Shown here piece after piece: positions 23,499 to 31,894 of a DNA stretch of 42,930 nucleotides. The stretch lies in the NCBI RefSeq assembly GCF_011045015.1, contig NZ_JAAKZY010000080.1, positions 1 to 42,930 of the forward strand, read 5' to 3'. The stretch comes from Streptomyces scabichelini (GTDB lineage: Bacteria; Actinomycetota; Actinomycetes; Streptomycetales; Streptomycetaceae). How positions within the stretch are numbered: position 1 is the first letter of the stretch; each line of letters opens with the position of its first letter. The translations under genes were made by a program, and so were the position numbers. The notes under the pieces were generated by a model. It saw only the letters and a list, made by a program, of their open reading frames with translations, had not been told where the DNA came from and did no database searches.

Positions 23499-25391
23499 GT
23501 GAGGCAGGCCATCGCTCCCCGCGTACGGACGCTGCTGTTGCTGCTCCTCGCCGTCACCGGCGCACTCTTCGCCCAGGCCGCCCCCGTCTCCGCGCACGCC
23601 GCGCTGACCGGGAGCGACCCGCAGCAGGGAGCGGTGGTCGACGAGGCGCCCTCCCAGGTGTCGCTCACCTTCTCCGAGAAGGTCGCGATGTCCGACGGCG
23701 CCGTGCGCGTACTGGACCCGAAGGGCAAGCAGGTCGACACGGGCAAGACCTCCGACCTCGGCGGCAACACGTACGCCGTGCAGCTGCACTCGGGCCTGCC
23801 CGACGGCACGTTCACCGTCGCCTACCAGGTGGTGTCCGCGGACAGCCACCCCATATCGGGTGCCTTCACCTTCTCCGTGGGCGCGCCCTCCAAGACCTCC
23901 GTCGCACTGTCCGACCAGTCGGCGGGCGGCGGAGTCGTGGGCGGACTCTACGGCTTCGCCCGCTATGTCTCGTACGCAGGATTCGTTCTGTTCGTCGGCG
24001 GCGCGGCCTTCGTCCTCGCCTGCTGGCAACGCGGCGCCGGGGTACGGCCGGTGCAGCGGCTGGTGGTCTCCGGGTGGCTCGCGCTCACCGCGGCCACCCT
24101 CGCCATGCTGCTGCTGCGCGGCTCCTACACCGGGTCCGGCAAGGTCGGGGACATCTTCGACCTGAGCCTGCTCAGCCAAGTGCTGCAGACCAAGACGGGC
24201 GCGGCGCTCGTCTCACGGCTGCTGCTGCTCGCCGCGGGCGCGCTGTTCATCGCCGTACTCTTCGGGGCCTTCGATAAACGCGAGGACGAGAAGGAAAAGC
24301 AGGACCTGACCTTCGGACTCGCCATCGGCGGGATCGTCGTGGCGGCGGGCCTCGCCGCGACCTGGGCGATGGCCGAGCACGCCTCGACCGGCATCCAGAC
24401 CGGCATCGCGATGCCCGTCGACGTCCTGCATCTGCTGGCCGTCGCCGCCTGGCTGGGCGGCCTGTCGACGCTGCTCATGGCGCTCTACCGCGCGCCGTCG
24501 ATCGAAGCGTCCGCCGTACGCCGCTTCTCCGGCGTCGCGTTCGGCAGCGTGGCCGCCCTCGCCGCGACCGGCCTCTACCAGTCATGGCGCCAGGTCGGCT
24601 CCTGGTCGGCACTCACCGGTACGTCGTACGGGCAACTGCTGCTCGTCAAGATCGGCCTTGTGGCCGTCCTCGTCGGCGTCGCGTGGATCTCACGGCGCTG
24701 GACGGCCCGGCTGACATCAGCTCCGGAGGCCGTCGAGGCGGCCGACGCAGAGGACCGTACGGCCGAGGAAGTGCCTACGGCCGAGAAGGAGCCGGCCACC
24801 GCGCAGGTAGGCGGCGGTGACAACAAGCGTGCGGCCCAACTGGCCCGGCAGCGGGCCGCCGTGGCCACCGCGCGCGAGAAACGCGTCCGCGACGCCGATC
24901 CACTCCGCTCAGGCCTACGCCGCTCAGTGCTCGCCGAGGCGGGCGTCGCCGTGATCCTGCTCGCCGTGACCACCGTGCTGACGTCCACCGAACCCGGGCG
25001 CACGGTGGAGGACACCGAGGCCGCCACCGCCGCATCGCAGACGGAGTCCGCAGCGCTGTCCCTGGACCTTCCGTTCGACACAGGCGGCCAGGACGGCAAA
25101 GGCATCGCACGGCTCGAACTCGACCCGGCACGCGTCGGCGGCAACGACATGCACGTCTACGTAGAGCGGCCCAACGGCAAGGCCTTCGACATCCCCGAGG
25201 TCAAAGTCGCCTTCACCCTCGAGTCGAAGGACATCGGACCCCTGCCCGTGGTCCCCGACCGCATCGCCACCGGACACTGGACGGCGAGCGGGGTGCAGAT
25301 CCCCATGGCGGGCAACTGGCACATCGAGGTCACCGTACGGACCTCCGACATCGACCAGGTGACCGTGGACAAGAACGCGCAGATCGGCTGA
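23499..25391 (+). CDS. CopC-CopD fusion copper protein (YcnJ-like)
   Basis: The 630-aa protein joins a secreted CopC domain to a CopD membrane domain, both linked to copper uptake or tolerance. After a signal peptide (to about residue 33, PVSA) the mature protein starts HAALTGSDP. The second CopC metal His lies in SADSHPISGAF, about residue 125. CopD follows with about eight helices (about 145-415). A charged linker (about 410-475) leads to one more helix and a C-terminal extracellular domain (about 520-630, LEVDPARVGGNDMHVY-like). The GTG at 23499 follows GGGAGGGA. It ends 8 nt before efeB. Confidence 0.93.
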   Translation: MRQAIAPRVRTLLLLLLAVTGALFAQAAPVSAHAALTGSDPQQGAVVDEAPSQVSLTFSEKVAMSDGAVRVLDPKGKQVDTGKTSDLGGNTYAVQLHSGLPDGTFTVAYQVVSADSHPISGAFTFSVGAPSKTSVALSDQSAGGGVVGGLYGFARYVSYAGFVLFVGGAAFVLACWQRGAGVRPVQRLVVSGWLALTAATLAMLLLRGSYTGSGKVGDIFDLSLLSQVLQTKTGAALVSRLLLLAAGALFIAVLFGAFDKREDEKEKQDLTFGLAIGGIVVAAGLAATWAMAEHASTGIQTGIAMPVDVLHLLAVAAWLGGLSTLLMALYRAPSIEASAVRRFSGVAFGSVAALAATGLYQSWRQVGSWSALTGTSYGQLLLVKIGLVAVLVGVAWISRRWTARLTSAPEAVEAADAEDRTAEEVPTAEKEPATAQVGGGDNKRAAQLARQRAAVATAREKRVRDADPLRSGLRRSVLAEAGVAVILLAVTTVLTSTEPGRTVEDTEAATAASQTESAALSLDLPFDTGGQDGKGIARLELDPARVGGNDMHVYVERPNGKAFDIPEVKVAFTLESKDIGPLPVVPDRIATGHWTASGVQIPMAGNWHIEVTVRTSDIDQVTVDKNAQIG

Positions 25392-25399
25392 ACCTCACC

Positions 25400-26713
25400 A
25401 TGGCAGAACAGTCCACTCCGGACACGTCCCCCCCGGCGGCATCCTCCCCGGCAGCCGCTACCGAGGAAGCCGTTTCCCAGGAGCCCTCTCCCAGAGGGGT
25501 CATCTCGCGGCGGCGGCTGCTCGGTACCGCCGGTGCCACCGGGCTCGCACTCGGCGCGGCAGGCGGAGCCGCCGGGTATGCCGCCGCGCCCTCCGCCGAC
25601 CGGACCGCTCCCCTCACCTCGCTCGGCACGGACCAGGTGATGTTTCACGGGAAACATCAGCCGGGCATCACCACGGCCCTCCAGGCACACGGCCACCTCA
25701 TCGCCTTCGACCTGACGGCGGGCGCGAGCCGCAAGGAGGCGGCCGCGCTCCTGCGCCGCTGGTCGACCACGACCCAGCGGCTGATGGCAGGCGAGACGGC
25801 AGGAAGCGACGACACGGATGTCGCGCGCGACGCGGGCCCGTCGTCCCTGACCGTCACCTTCGGCTTCGGACACAGCTTCTTCGCCCGTACGGGACTGGAG
25901 AAGCAGCGCCCAATCGCCCTCGACCCGCTGCCCGACTTCTCCTCGAACCACCTCGACAAGGCACGCAGCGACGGCGACCTGTGGGTGCAGATCGGCGCGA
26001 ACGACGCCCTCGTCGCCTTCCACGCCCTGCGCGCGATCCAGAAGGACACCGGCTCGACAGCCCGGGTCCGCTGGCAGATGAACGGCTTCAACCGCTCACC
26101 CGGCGCCACCGCGCAACCGATGACGGCCCGCAACCTGATGGGACAGATCGACGGCACCCGCAACCCGAAGCCGTCCGAGGCCGACTTCGACCAGCGGATC
26201 TTCGTACCCGACCCGGGTGAACCATCATGGATGGCCGGCGGCTCGTACGCCGTCGTACGCCGCATCCGCATGCTCCTCGACGACTGGGAGAAGCTCTCCC
26301 TCAAGGACCAGGAGAACGTCATCGGCCGGCGGAAGTCGGACGGGGCACCGCTGACCGGTGGCACGGAGACGACCGAGCCGGAACTGGAGAAGACGGATGC
26401 GGCGGGCCGGCTCGTCATCCCCATCAACGCACACGCGCGCATCACCCGGCCCGACCAGAACGGCGGTGCCGCGATGCTGCGCCGGCCGTTCTCCTTCCAC
26501 GACGGCTTCGACGTGGACGGAGCACCGGACGCGGGCCTCCTCTTCGTCTGCTGGCAGGCCGACCCGCTGCGCGGCTTCGTACCCGTGCAGCGCAAGCTCG
26601 ACCGGGGCGACGCGCTGTCCACCTTCATCCGGCACGAGGCCAGCGGGCTGTTCGCGGTGCCGGGCGGGGCAGCGGAGGGGGAGTACGTGGGGCAGCGGTT
26701 GCTGGAGGGATGA
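25400..26713 (+). CDS. efeB: EfeB-type DyP peroxidase, Tat-exported
   Basis: EfeB is a heme peroxidase exported by Tat that takes part in ferrous iron uptake or release of iron from heme. The 437-aa protein has a twin-arginine signal (ISRRRLLGTAGATG, residues about 34-47). The DyP motif GxxDG is seen in MGQIDGTRNPKP, with probable heme and distal residues in INAHARITRPD and FSFHDGFD. It starts 8 nt after copCD and so belongs to the same transcript. The efeU and efeO partners are absent. The 5' part carries a near-parS palindrome in coding DNA (25641-25656). Confidence 0.93.
   Translation: MAEQSTPDTSPPAASSPAAATEEAVSQEPSPRGVISRRRLLGTAGATGLALGAAGGAAGYAAAPSADRTAPLTSLGTDQVMFHGKHQPGITTALQAHGHLIAFDLTAGASRKEAAALLRRWSTTTQRLMAGETAGSDDTDVARDAGPSSLTVTFGFGHSFFARTGLEKQRPIALDPLPDFSSNHLDKARSDGDLWVQIGANDALVAFHALRAIQKDTGSTARVRWQMNGFNRSPGATAQPMTARNLMGQIDGTRNPKPSEADFDQRIFVPDPGEPSWMAGGSYAVVRRIRMLLDDWEKLSLKDQENVIGRRKSDGAPLTGGTETTEPELEKTDAAGRLVIPINAHARITRPDQNGGAAMLRRPFSFHDGFDVDGAPDAGLLFVCWQADPLRGFVPVQRKLDRGDALSTFIRHEASGLFAVPGGAAEGEYVGQRLLEG
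25641..25656. promoter_or_regulatory. Near-parS site inside efeB
   Basis: GTTTCACGGGAAAC (25642-25655) differs from the parS core by one base. The wider 22-bp segment 25638-25659 has perfect 9-bp arms (TGATGTTTC with GAAACATCA). Degenerate parS copies occur in Streptomyces, but ParB binding here is unproven. Confidence 0.5.
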
Positions 26714-26844
26714 GGGCGCCCACTGGAGCACCGGGCGGTCCTGGAGTGACTCGCCGAAATGTGCGAGATGTGCGAGCCGAGTGGCTGACGGGGCCCTTGG
26801 TCCTGCGGGGGCGAGAAGCATGAGCCCAGCAGCGCAAGGCCCAT

Positions 26845-26850
26845 TAGGGT
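26845..26850 (+). promoter_or_regulatory. Leaderless -10 box of pheA (TAGGGT)
   Basis: TAGGGT ends 6 nt before the pheA ATG at 26857 and no convincing ribosome site lies at the usual distance, so a leaderless transcript is likely. Confidence 0.45.
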
Positions 26851-26856
26851 GAGGCC

Positions 26857-27789
26857 ATGCCAGCCAGCTACGCATATCTCGGTCCCGAGGGCACCTTCAC
26901 CGAAGTCGCCCTGCGCACACTCCCGGAGACCGCCACCCGGGAACTCGTCCCGATGGTGTCCGTGCCCGCCGCGCTCGACGCGGTCCGAGGCGGCGAGGCC
27001 GAGGCCGCCTTCGTCCCGATCGAGAACTCCGTCGAGGGCGGCATCACCACGACGCTCGACGAACTGGTCGCCGGCGAACCGCTGATGATCTACCGCGAAG
27101 TACTGCTCTCGATCACCTTCGCACTGCTGGTCAGGCCGGGCACCAAGCTCTCGGAGATCAAGACGGTGACCGCACACCCGGCCGCCCAGCCGCAGGTGCG
27201 CAACTGGATGAAGAACAACCTCCCGGACGTGATCTGGGAGTCTGCGGCCTCGAACGCGGACGGCGCGCGCCTGGTGCAGGAGGGGCGCTACGACGCGGCC
27301 TTCGCAGGCGAGTTCGCGGCCCAGAAGTACGGCCTGGAACCGCTGGAGACCGGGATCCACGACGCGGAGAACGCGCAGACCCGGTTCGTGCTGGTGGGCA
27401 AGCCCGCCCGGCCCGCGGCCCGGACCGGTGCGGACAAGACGTCCGTGGTCGTCTGGCAGCGCGACGACCACCCGGGCGCCCTCGTCGAACTGCTCCAGGA
27501 GTTCGCCGTACGCGGGGTCAACCTGGTGCTGCTGCAGTCCCGGCCGACCGGTGAGGGCATCGGCAACTACTGCTTCGCCATCGACGCCGAGGGCCATATC
27601 GCCGACCGCCGGGTGAGCGAGGCACTGATGGGCCTCAAGCGGAGATGTCCTCAGGTGCGGTTCCTCGGGTCCTATCCGCAGGCCGAGGCCGACCCCCAGG
27701 ACGCACGCATGCCGAGGGCCGGTACGTCCGACGGCGAGTTCGCGGCAGCCTCCGACTGGCTGGCGCGCTGCCAGGACGGCCGGTTCTAG
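26857..27789 (+). CDS. pheA: Prephenate dehydratase
   Basis: PheA converts prephenate to phenylpyruvate in phenylalanine synthesis. The 310-aa protein has the catalytic domain (residues 1-190: YAYLGPEGTFTEVAL, PIENSVEGGITTTLDEL with the conserved Thr, and ESAASNADGARL). A C-terminal ACT domain (about 195-275) senses phenylalanine; NLVLLQSRPTGEGIGNYCF contains the ESRP-like block. There is no chorismate mutase fusion, as usual in actinobacteria. The ATG at 26857 is the first codon of the conserved start. A DnaA-box-rich region separates it from serS. Confidence 0.96.
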   Translation: MPASYAYLGPEGTFTEVALRTLPETATRELVPMVSVPAALDAVRGGEAEAAFVPIENSVEGGITTTLDELVAGEPLMIYREVLLSITFALLVRPGTKLSEIKTVTAHPAAQPQVRNWMKNNLPDVIWESAASNADGARLVQEGRYDAAFAGEFAAQKYGLEPLETGIHDAENAQTRFVLVGKPARPAARTGADKTSVVVWQRDDHPGALVELLQEFAVRGVNLVLLQSRPTGEGIGNYCFAIDAEGHIADRRVSEALMGLKRRCPQVRFLGSYPQAEADPQDARMPRAGTSDGEFAAASDWLARCQDGRF

Positions 27790-27813
27790 CCCGGTCCTAC
27801 CAGCTGGTCTTCT

Positions 27814-28126
27814 TCGTCCACAGAAGTTATCCACAGGTGATGTTCTCGACCTGGGGACAAGTCGACAACGAAGTGCGATGCAGTCGACAAATCGCCCTAC
27901 GACCCCCAACTGCGTCCACAGCCTGGCAGGTCACCCTTCGTCCACCCGTTTCCGTCAACCAATCCCTTGGGGCGAACCATTTCCACTCGAAAGTGGGTGG
28001 AGAGGGGGTGAGGTTCGGGAGTTTTTCGCCCCCGCATACGGGTTTCGGAACGATCGGCTCCGTAGTCCACAGATCTTTCGCACAGCCTGTGGATAACTCT
28101 TGGAGGGGGCGGACTCCTGTGGACAA
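27814..28126. promoter_or_regulatory. Cluster of six DnaA boxes
   Basis: Perfect 9-mers lie at 27827-27835 (TTATCCACA, plus), 28088-28096 (TTATCCACA, minus) and 28118-28126 (TTGTCCACA, minus). One-mismatch boxes lie at 27814-27822 (TCGTCCACA), 27852-27860 (TTGTCCCCA, minus) and 28063-28071 (TAGTCCACA). Clusters of DnaA boxes outside oriC are known in Streptomyces and can titrate the initiator. This one may act in that way. Confidence 0.7.
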
Positions 28127-28298
28127 CGCCCGCATCAAGTCCCGTTTCCCGCAAGGGAATCGAGTCAACTCACCGAATCCCACCTGCACCATTCCAGGGA
28201 TTCACACTCCTTTTATTGACAGAGTTGATCAATTCCCCCATAACGTGACAGAGCAGGCAGATCGGAATACCGAGTCGTGGGCCCGAACCCCGCACCGG

Positions 28299-28304
28299 TA
28301 GCCT
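28299..28304 (+). promoter_or_regulatory. Leaderless -10 box of serS (TAGCCT)
   Basis: TAGCCT ends 6 nt before the GTG start of serS at 28311, and the six-base gap leaves little room for a leader. Confidence 0.45.
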
Positions 28305-28310
28305 TGAGGG

Positions 28311-29588
28311 GTGATTGACCTTCGCCTGCTCCGTGAGGACCCCGACCGTGTGCGTGCGTCGCAGCGCGCCCGTGGAGAGGACGTCGCGCTCGTCGACGCC
28401 CTGCTCTCCGCCGACGAGCGGCGCAGGTCGTCCGGCGTCCGCTTCGACGAGCTGCGCGCCGAGCAGAAGGCTCTCGGCAAGCTGATCCCCAAGGCTTCCG
28501 GTGACGAGAAGGCCGAGCTCCTGAAGAAGGCGAGCCAGCTCGCCGCCGACGTCAAGGCGGCCGACGCGGCACAGGACGAGGCCGCGGCTCAGACCCAGGA
28601 GCTGCTGCTCCAGCTCGGCAACCTCGTGCACCCAGGCGTCCCGGTCGGCGGCGAGGAGGACTTCGTCACGCTGGAGACGCACGGCACGATCCGTGACTTC
28701 GCGGCCGAGGGCTTCGAGCCCAAGGACCACCTGGAGCTCGGCACGACGCTCGGCGCGATCGACGTCGAGCGCGGCGCCAAGGTCTCGGGCTCGCGCTTCT
28801 ATTTCCTGACGGGCGTCGGCGCGCTGCTCGAACTCGCCCTCGTCAATGCGGCGATGACCCAGGCCACGGCCGCCGGCTTCACGCCGATGCTGACCCCGGC
28901 GCTGGTCCGCCCGCAGGCCATGGCCGGCACGGGCTTCCTCGGCCAGGCCGCGCAGGACGTGTACCACATGGACAAGGACGACCTGTATCTGGTCGGCACG
29001 TCCGAGGTGGCTCTGGCCGCGTATCACATGGACGAGATCATCGACGGCGACCGCCTCCCGCTGCGGTACGCGGGCTTCTCGCCCTGCTTCCGCCGCGAGG
29101 CCGGCTCGCACGGCAAGGACACCCGCGGCATCTTCCGCGTGCACCAGTTCGACAAGGTCGAGATGTTCTCGTACGTCGACCCGGCGGACTCGGAGGCCGA
29201 GCACCAGCGTCTGCTGGAGTGGGAGAAGCAGTGGCTGACCTCGCTGGGGCTGCCGTTCAGGGTGATCGACGTGGCGACGGGCGATCTCGGCTCGTCGGCG
29301 GCCCGTAAGTTCGACTGCGAGGCGTGGATCCCCACCCAGGGCAAGTACCGCGAGTTGACGTCGACGTCGGACTGCACGGAGTTCCAGTCGCGCCGCTTGT
29401 CGATCCGTATGCGGGACGGGAAGACGGTCAGGCCGCTCGCGACGCTGAACGGCACGCTGTGCGCCGTGCCGCGCACGATCGTGGCGATCCTGGAGAACCA
29501 CCAGCAGGCCGACGGCTCCGTACGCGTGCCGGAGGTGCTGCGTCCGTATCTGGGCGGCCGGGAGATTCTGGAGCCGGTCGCCAAGTGA
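28311..29588 (+). CDS. serS: Seryl-tRNA synthetase
   Basis: SerS charges tRNA-Ser, including the tRNA gene in this window. The 425-aa class II enzyme starts IDLRLLREDPDRVRASQRARG with the long helical tRNA-binding arm (residues about 30-100). The catalytic domain shows motif 2 in PCFRREAGSHGKDTRGIFRVHQF and motif 3 in LNGTLCAVPRTIVAILE. The serine-binding region is seen in TSTSDCTEFQSRR. The GTG at 28311 has no ribosome site but a -10 box 6 nt upstream. The stop overlaps the start of the following HAD gene by 4 nt (GTGA), so they are coupled. Confidence 0.97.
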   Translation: MIDLRLLREDPDRVRASQRARGEDVALVDALLSADERRRSSGVRFDELRAEQKALGKLIPKASGDEKAELLKKASQLAADVKAADAAQDEAAAQTQELLLQLGNLVHPGVPVGGEEDFVTLETHGTIRDFAAEGFEPKDHLELGTTLGAIDVERGAKVSGSRFYFLTGVGALLELALVNAAMTQATAAGFTPMLTPALVRPQAMAGTGFLGQAAQDVYHMDKDDLYLVGTSEVALAAYHMDEIIDGDRLPLRYAGFSPCFRREAGSHGKDTRGIFRVHQFDKVEMFSYVDPADSEAEHQRLLEWEKQWLTSLGLPFRVIDVATGDLGSSAARKFDCEAWIPTQGKYRELTSTSDCTEFQSRRLSIRMRDGKTVRPLATLNGTLCAVPRTIVAILENHQQADGSVRVPEVLRPYLGGREILEPVAK

Positions 29589-30397
29589 GCACCTCTGCTT
29601 CCGCCTTCCCGTACAGACTTGTCGCGACCGATCTCGACGGAACGTTGCTGCGCTCCGACGACACGGTCTCGGAGCGCACGCGTGAGGCGCTCGCCGCGGC
29701 CACCGCGGCGGGCGCCGCGCATATTGTCGTCACTGGGCGAGCGGTGCCCTGGACCCGGCACATACTGGACGAACTCGGGTACGACGGGATCGCGGTGTGT
29801 GCTCAGGGGGCGCAGGTGTACGACGCGGGGGCGCACCGGCTGCTCACCTCGCTGACCCTCGACCGGCAGCTGGCCGGTCTGGCGCTCGCGAAGATCGAGG
29901 CGGAGGTCGGTGCGCTGGCCCTCGCCGCAAGCCGTGACGGTCTCGACGGTGACGTCCTGATCGGCCCTGGCTACCGGGTACAGGGACAGCTGCAGGCCGT
30001 CCCGTTCACCGACCTCGCGGAGCTCTGGGCCGAGCCGCTGACCAAGATGTACATCCAGCACCCCCGCCTGTCCGACGACGAACTGGCGGATGCCGCCCGT
30101 CAGGCCGTGGGCGGTCTGGTGTCCATCACGATGGCGGGCGAGGGGATCGTCGAGATCCTCCCTCTCGGCCTCTCCAAGGCCACGGGTCTCTCCCTGGCGG
30201 CCCGGCGCCTGGGCGTCAGGGCCGCGGACACCATTGCCTTCGGCGACATGCCCAACGACATCCCGATGTTCAACTGGTCCGCCCATGGCGTGGCCATGGC
30301 CAACGCCCACGAGGAACTCAAGGCGGTCGCCCACGAGGTGACACTGTCCAACGAGGAGGACGGGATCGCGGTGGTGCTGGAGCGGTTGCTGGGCTGA
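29585..30397 (+). CDS. HAD-superfamily Cof-like phosphatase
   Basis: A 270-aa type IIB HAD hydrolase: motif I DLDGTLLRSDD with the nucleophile Asp near the N-terminus, motif II VVTGR, a Lys in GLSKATGL (motif III) and motif IV FGDMPNDIPMF. Members dephosphorylate sugar phosphates, flavin or thiamine intermediates; the substrate is unknown. The GTG start overlaps the serS stop (GTGA). It resembles the gene at 38513-39382, so the window has two paralogues. A strong hairpin follows. Confidence 0.92.
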   Translation: MSTSASAFPYRLVATDLDGTLLRSDDTVSERTREALAAATAAGAAHIVVTGRAVPWTRHILDELGYDGIAVCAQGAQVYDAGAHRLLTSLTLDRQLAGLALAKIEAEVGALALAASRDGLDGDVLIGPGYRVQGQLQAVPFTDLAELWAEPLTKMYIQHPRLSDDELADAARQAVGGLVSITMAGEGIVEILPLGLSKATGLSLAARRLGVRAADTIAFGDMPNDIPMFNWSAHGVAMANAHEELKAVAHEVTLSNEEDGIAVVLERLLG

Positions 30398-30400
30398 GTG

Positions 30401-30454
30401 CGCGACGCTGTCGCTGTGACTCGGCAGTGGCCACGTCACAGCGACGGCGTCGCG
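30401..30454. terminator. Strong hairpin after the serS-HAD operon
   Basis: The arms 30401-30420 and 30435-30454 pair over 20 positions with one mismatch and a 14-nt loop. It begins 3 nt after the HAD stop codon. It could also end minus-strand transcription coming from the small ORF at 30548-30610. Confidence 0.8.
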
Positions 30455-30547
30455 TCAACGTCGGGGAGGGCGGCCCGCGCGAGATGCGCGCTCGAAGCGG
30501 CCGCCCCGGGCAGCTCCCCGTGCGGGGCGGACTCGACGGAGCGGTAG

Positions 30548-30610
30548 CTACTCCGGAGTGCGCCGCGGGCTGCCCTGTCGGGAGCTCGACGGACTGCTGC
30601 TGATGGGCAT
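30548..30610 (-). CDS. Possible 20-aa Ser-rich leader-like peptide
   Basis: An ATG at 30610 follows GAGAGGAG and encodes MPISSSPSSSRQGSPRRTPE, with seven serines, then TAG. A TAATTAT patch about 50 nt further upstream may be a -10 box. The transcript would run into the hairpin at 30401-30454. No Ser-related gene follows on that strand, so an attenuator role is not supported. It may be chance. Confidence 0.2.
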   Translation of the reverse strand: MPISSSPSSSRQGSPRRTPE

Positions 30611-30741
30611 CGTCGCGCTCCTCTCCCAGAATTCGGCGCCGGAGGAACCCGGCGACCTGGACATAATTACTCTGCCCGTACGCCGAGTTGGGCGCCACCG
30701 AATAAAAAGGGGAGCCTCCGGGATGGGCGCTCCGGGAACGG

Positions 30742-30990
30742 CTACCGGCGGCGCCACCTGCGCCGTCGCGCCTTGCTGAAGAACCAGCCCGCGGGAGGCT
30801 CGTCGGACCGCCAGGGCTGCGGTTCGGGGCCTCTGTCGCGCCAACGGGCGGCGAGCATACGGGCTCGTGCCGACGGTTCGGCCGTCTCGGCGGACCGTAT
30901 GAAGTCCTCGTCCAGGACAAGTTCGTCCCAGGTGTCCTCGGACTCCCCCTGACCGTCCTGGCCGTCGCTCCGCGATGCCTGCCCTGCCAT
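30742..30990 (-). CDS. Small hypothetical protein (82 aa)
   Basis: The ATG at 30990 follows GAGGAGGAACGGGG, a strong ribosome site. The acidic N-terminal half (GESEDTWDELVLDEDFIRSAE, residues about 15-35) is followed by ARARMLAARWRDRGPEPQPW and a very basic C-terminus (SKARRRRWRRR). The charge split suggests a soluble protein that binds nucleic acid or membrane surface; no function is known. It lies between two hairpin regions on its own. Codon bias supports a real gene. Confidence 0.8.
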   Translation of the reverse strand: MAGQASRSDGQDGQGESEDTWDELVLDEDFIRSAETAEPSARARMLAARWRDRGPEPQPWRSDEPPAGWFFSKARRRRWRRR

Positions 30991-31059
30991 CCCCGTTCCT
31001 CCTCGCTGTGCATCCCTTTGCCACAAGTGTGCCGTTGCGCGTGTAAAGCCGATCTCAAG

Positions 31060-31103
31060 ATCAAAAGCGGCCTCACATCACCCCACATCAAAAGCGGCCC
31101 CAC
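31060..31103. repeat. Tandem 27-bp repeat
   Basis: ATCAAAAGCGGCCTCAC at 31060-31076 recurs with one change at 31087-31103, a 27-bp period, and CACATCA is also duplicated between the units. It is intergenic, upstream of the 82-aa gene on the minus strand. Confidence 0.7.
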
Positions 31104-31140
31104 GCGCGCGTGCACCCGAACAGCGGTCACGCGCGCGTGG
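31100..31140 (-). terminator. Terminator hairpin of the ABC operon
   Basis: CCACGCGCGCGTG (31100-31112) pairs perfectly with 31128-31140 across a 15-nt loop. Each arm contains the palindrome CACGCGCGCGTG, so each arm can also fold alone. It begins 24 nt after the permease stop on the minus strand. Confidence 0.7.
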
Positions 31141-31164
31141 AGCCGCCCCGACTCCCCGGAGGGC

Positions 31165-31884
31165 TTATTCCTCCCCGGCCAGTGTCAGCGTCCGCAGTTT
31201 CTGCCCCGCGAACCATGTGGCGGCGACAGTCACCGCGACCAGCAGTACCGTCCCCGTCGTCAGGCCGACGTCCGAGGTGACGAGGTCTCCGCCGGTGACC
31301 TCATGGGCCACGGCGAGCGACCACTGCTGGACGCTGAGCGTGCGCGCCCCGGACACCAGCGACCCGAAGAGGGCCTCCCAGACGAGGGCGTAGACGAGCC
31401 CGAAGACCACCGCGTGCCGCGTGACCGTGCCGAGCAGCAGGAAGAGGGCGGCGTACGCGATGGAGGCGACGAGCGCGGCCACGGTGTACGCGACGGCGAT
31501 CTGCTGTCCGTTGCCGTTGAGGATCATCCCCGCGATGAACGTCGGGAGCGCGGAGAACGCCATGGTCACGGCGATGGCGACGATCAGCTTGGTGAAGATG
31601 ATCGTGGGCCGCTTGATCGGCTTGGCCAGCAGGTACACCACCGAGCCGTCGTCGATCTCCGGCCCGATCGCGCCCGTACCGGCGATGACGCCGATGATCG
31701 GCACCATCGTGGCGAGCGCGAACCCGCCGAGGACATCGGCGGCCACCTGGTCGTCGGTGCCGGTGAAGGCACGGACCGCCACGGAGATCACGATCAGCAG
31801 GACGGGCAGCGCGCCCAGGATGAGGGCCCGGCGGCGGCCGAGCAGGCCACGGTAGGTGAGTCGGGCGACTGTGGGGTCGTACAT
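31165..31884 (-). CDS. ABC-2 type permease (second pair)
   Basis: The 239-aa protein has six hydrophobic segments (first at ALILGALPVLLIVISVAVRAF, residues about 20-40) and the ABC-2 feature GPEIDDGSVVYLLAKPIKRPTIIFTK after the second helix. It is the membrane part of an exporter with the ATPase encoded just upstream (gap 10 nt). The substrate is unknown. It is the last gene of the four-gene operon, and a hairpin terminator follows. Confidence 0.9.
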   Translation of the reverse strand: MYDPTVARLTYRGLLGRRRALILGALPVLLIVISVAVRAFTGTDDQVAADVLGGFALATMVPIIGVIAGTGAIGPEIDDGSVVYLLAKPIKRPTIIFTKLIVAIAVTMAFSALPTFIAGMILNGNGQQIAVAYTVAALVASIAYAALFLLLGTVTRHAVVFGLVYALVWEALFGSLVSGARTLSVQQWSLAVAHEVTGGDLVTSDVGLTTGTVLLVAVTVAATWFAGQKLRTLTLAGEE

Positions 31885-31894
31885 CTTCGGCCTC

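Larger units (their letters stand above)
27790..28310. other. 520-bp intergenic region between pheA and serS
   Basis: No gene is supported here. Its main content is a cluster of DnaA-like boxes (27814-28126), and it is less GC-rich than its surroundings. The serS promoter is at its right end. Confidence 0.6.

Noticed and set aside
25657..27909. Long minus-strand open frame (about 750 codons) over efeB and pheA
   Set aside because: It is antisense to recognisable genes, has no motifs and no ribosome site.
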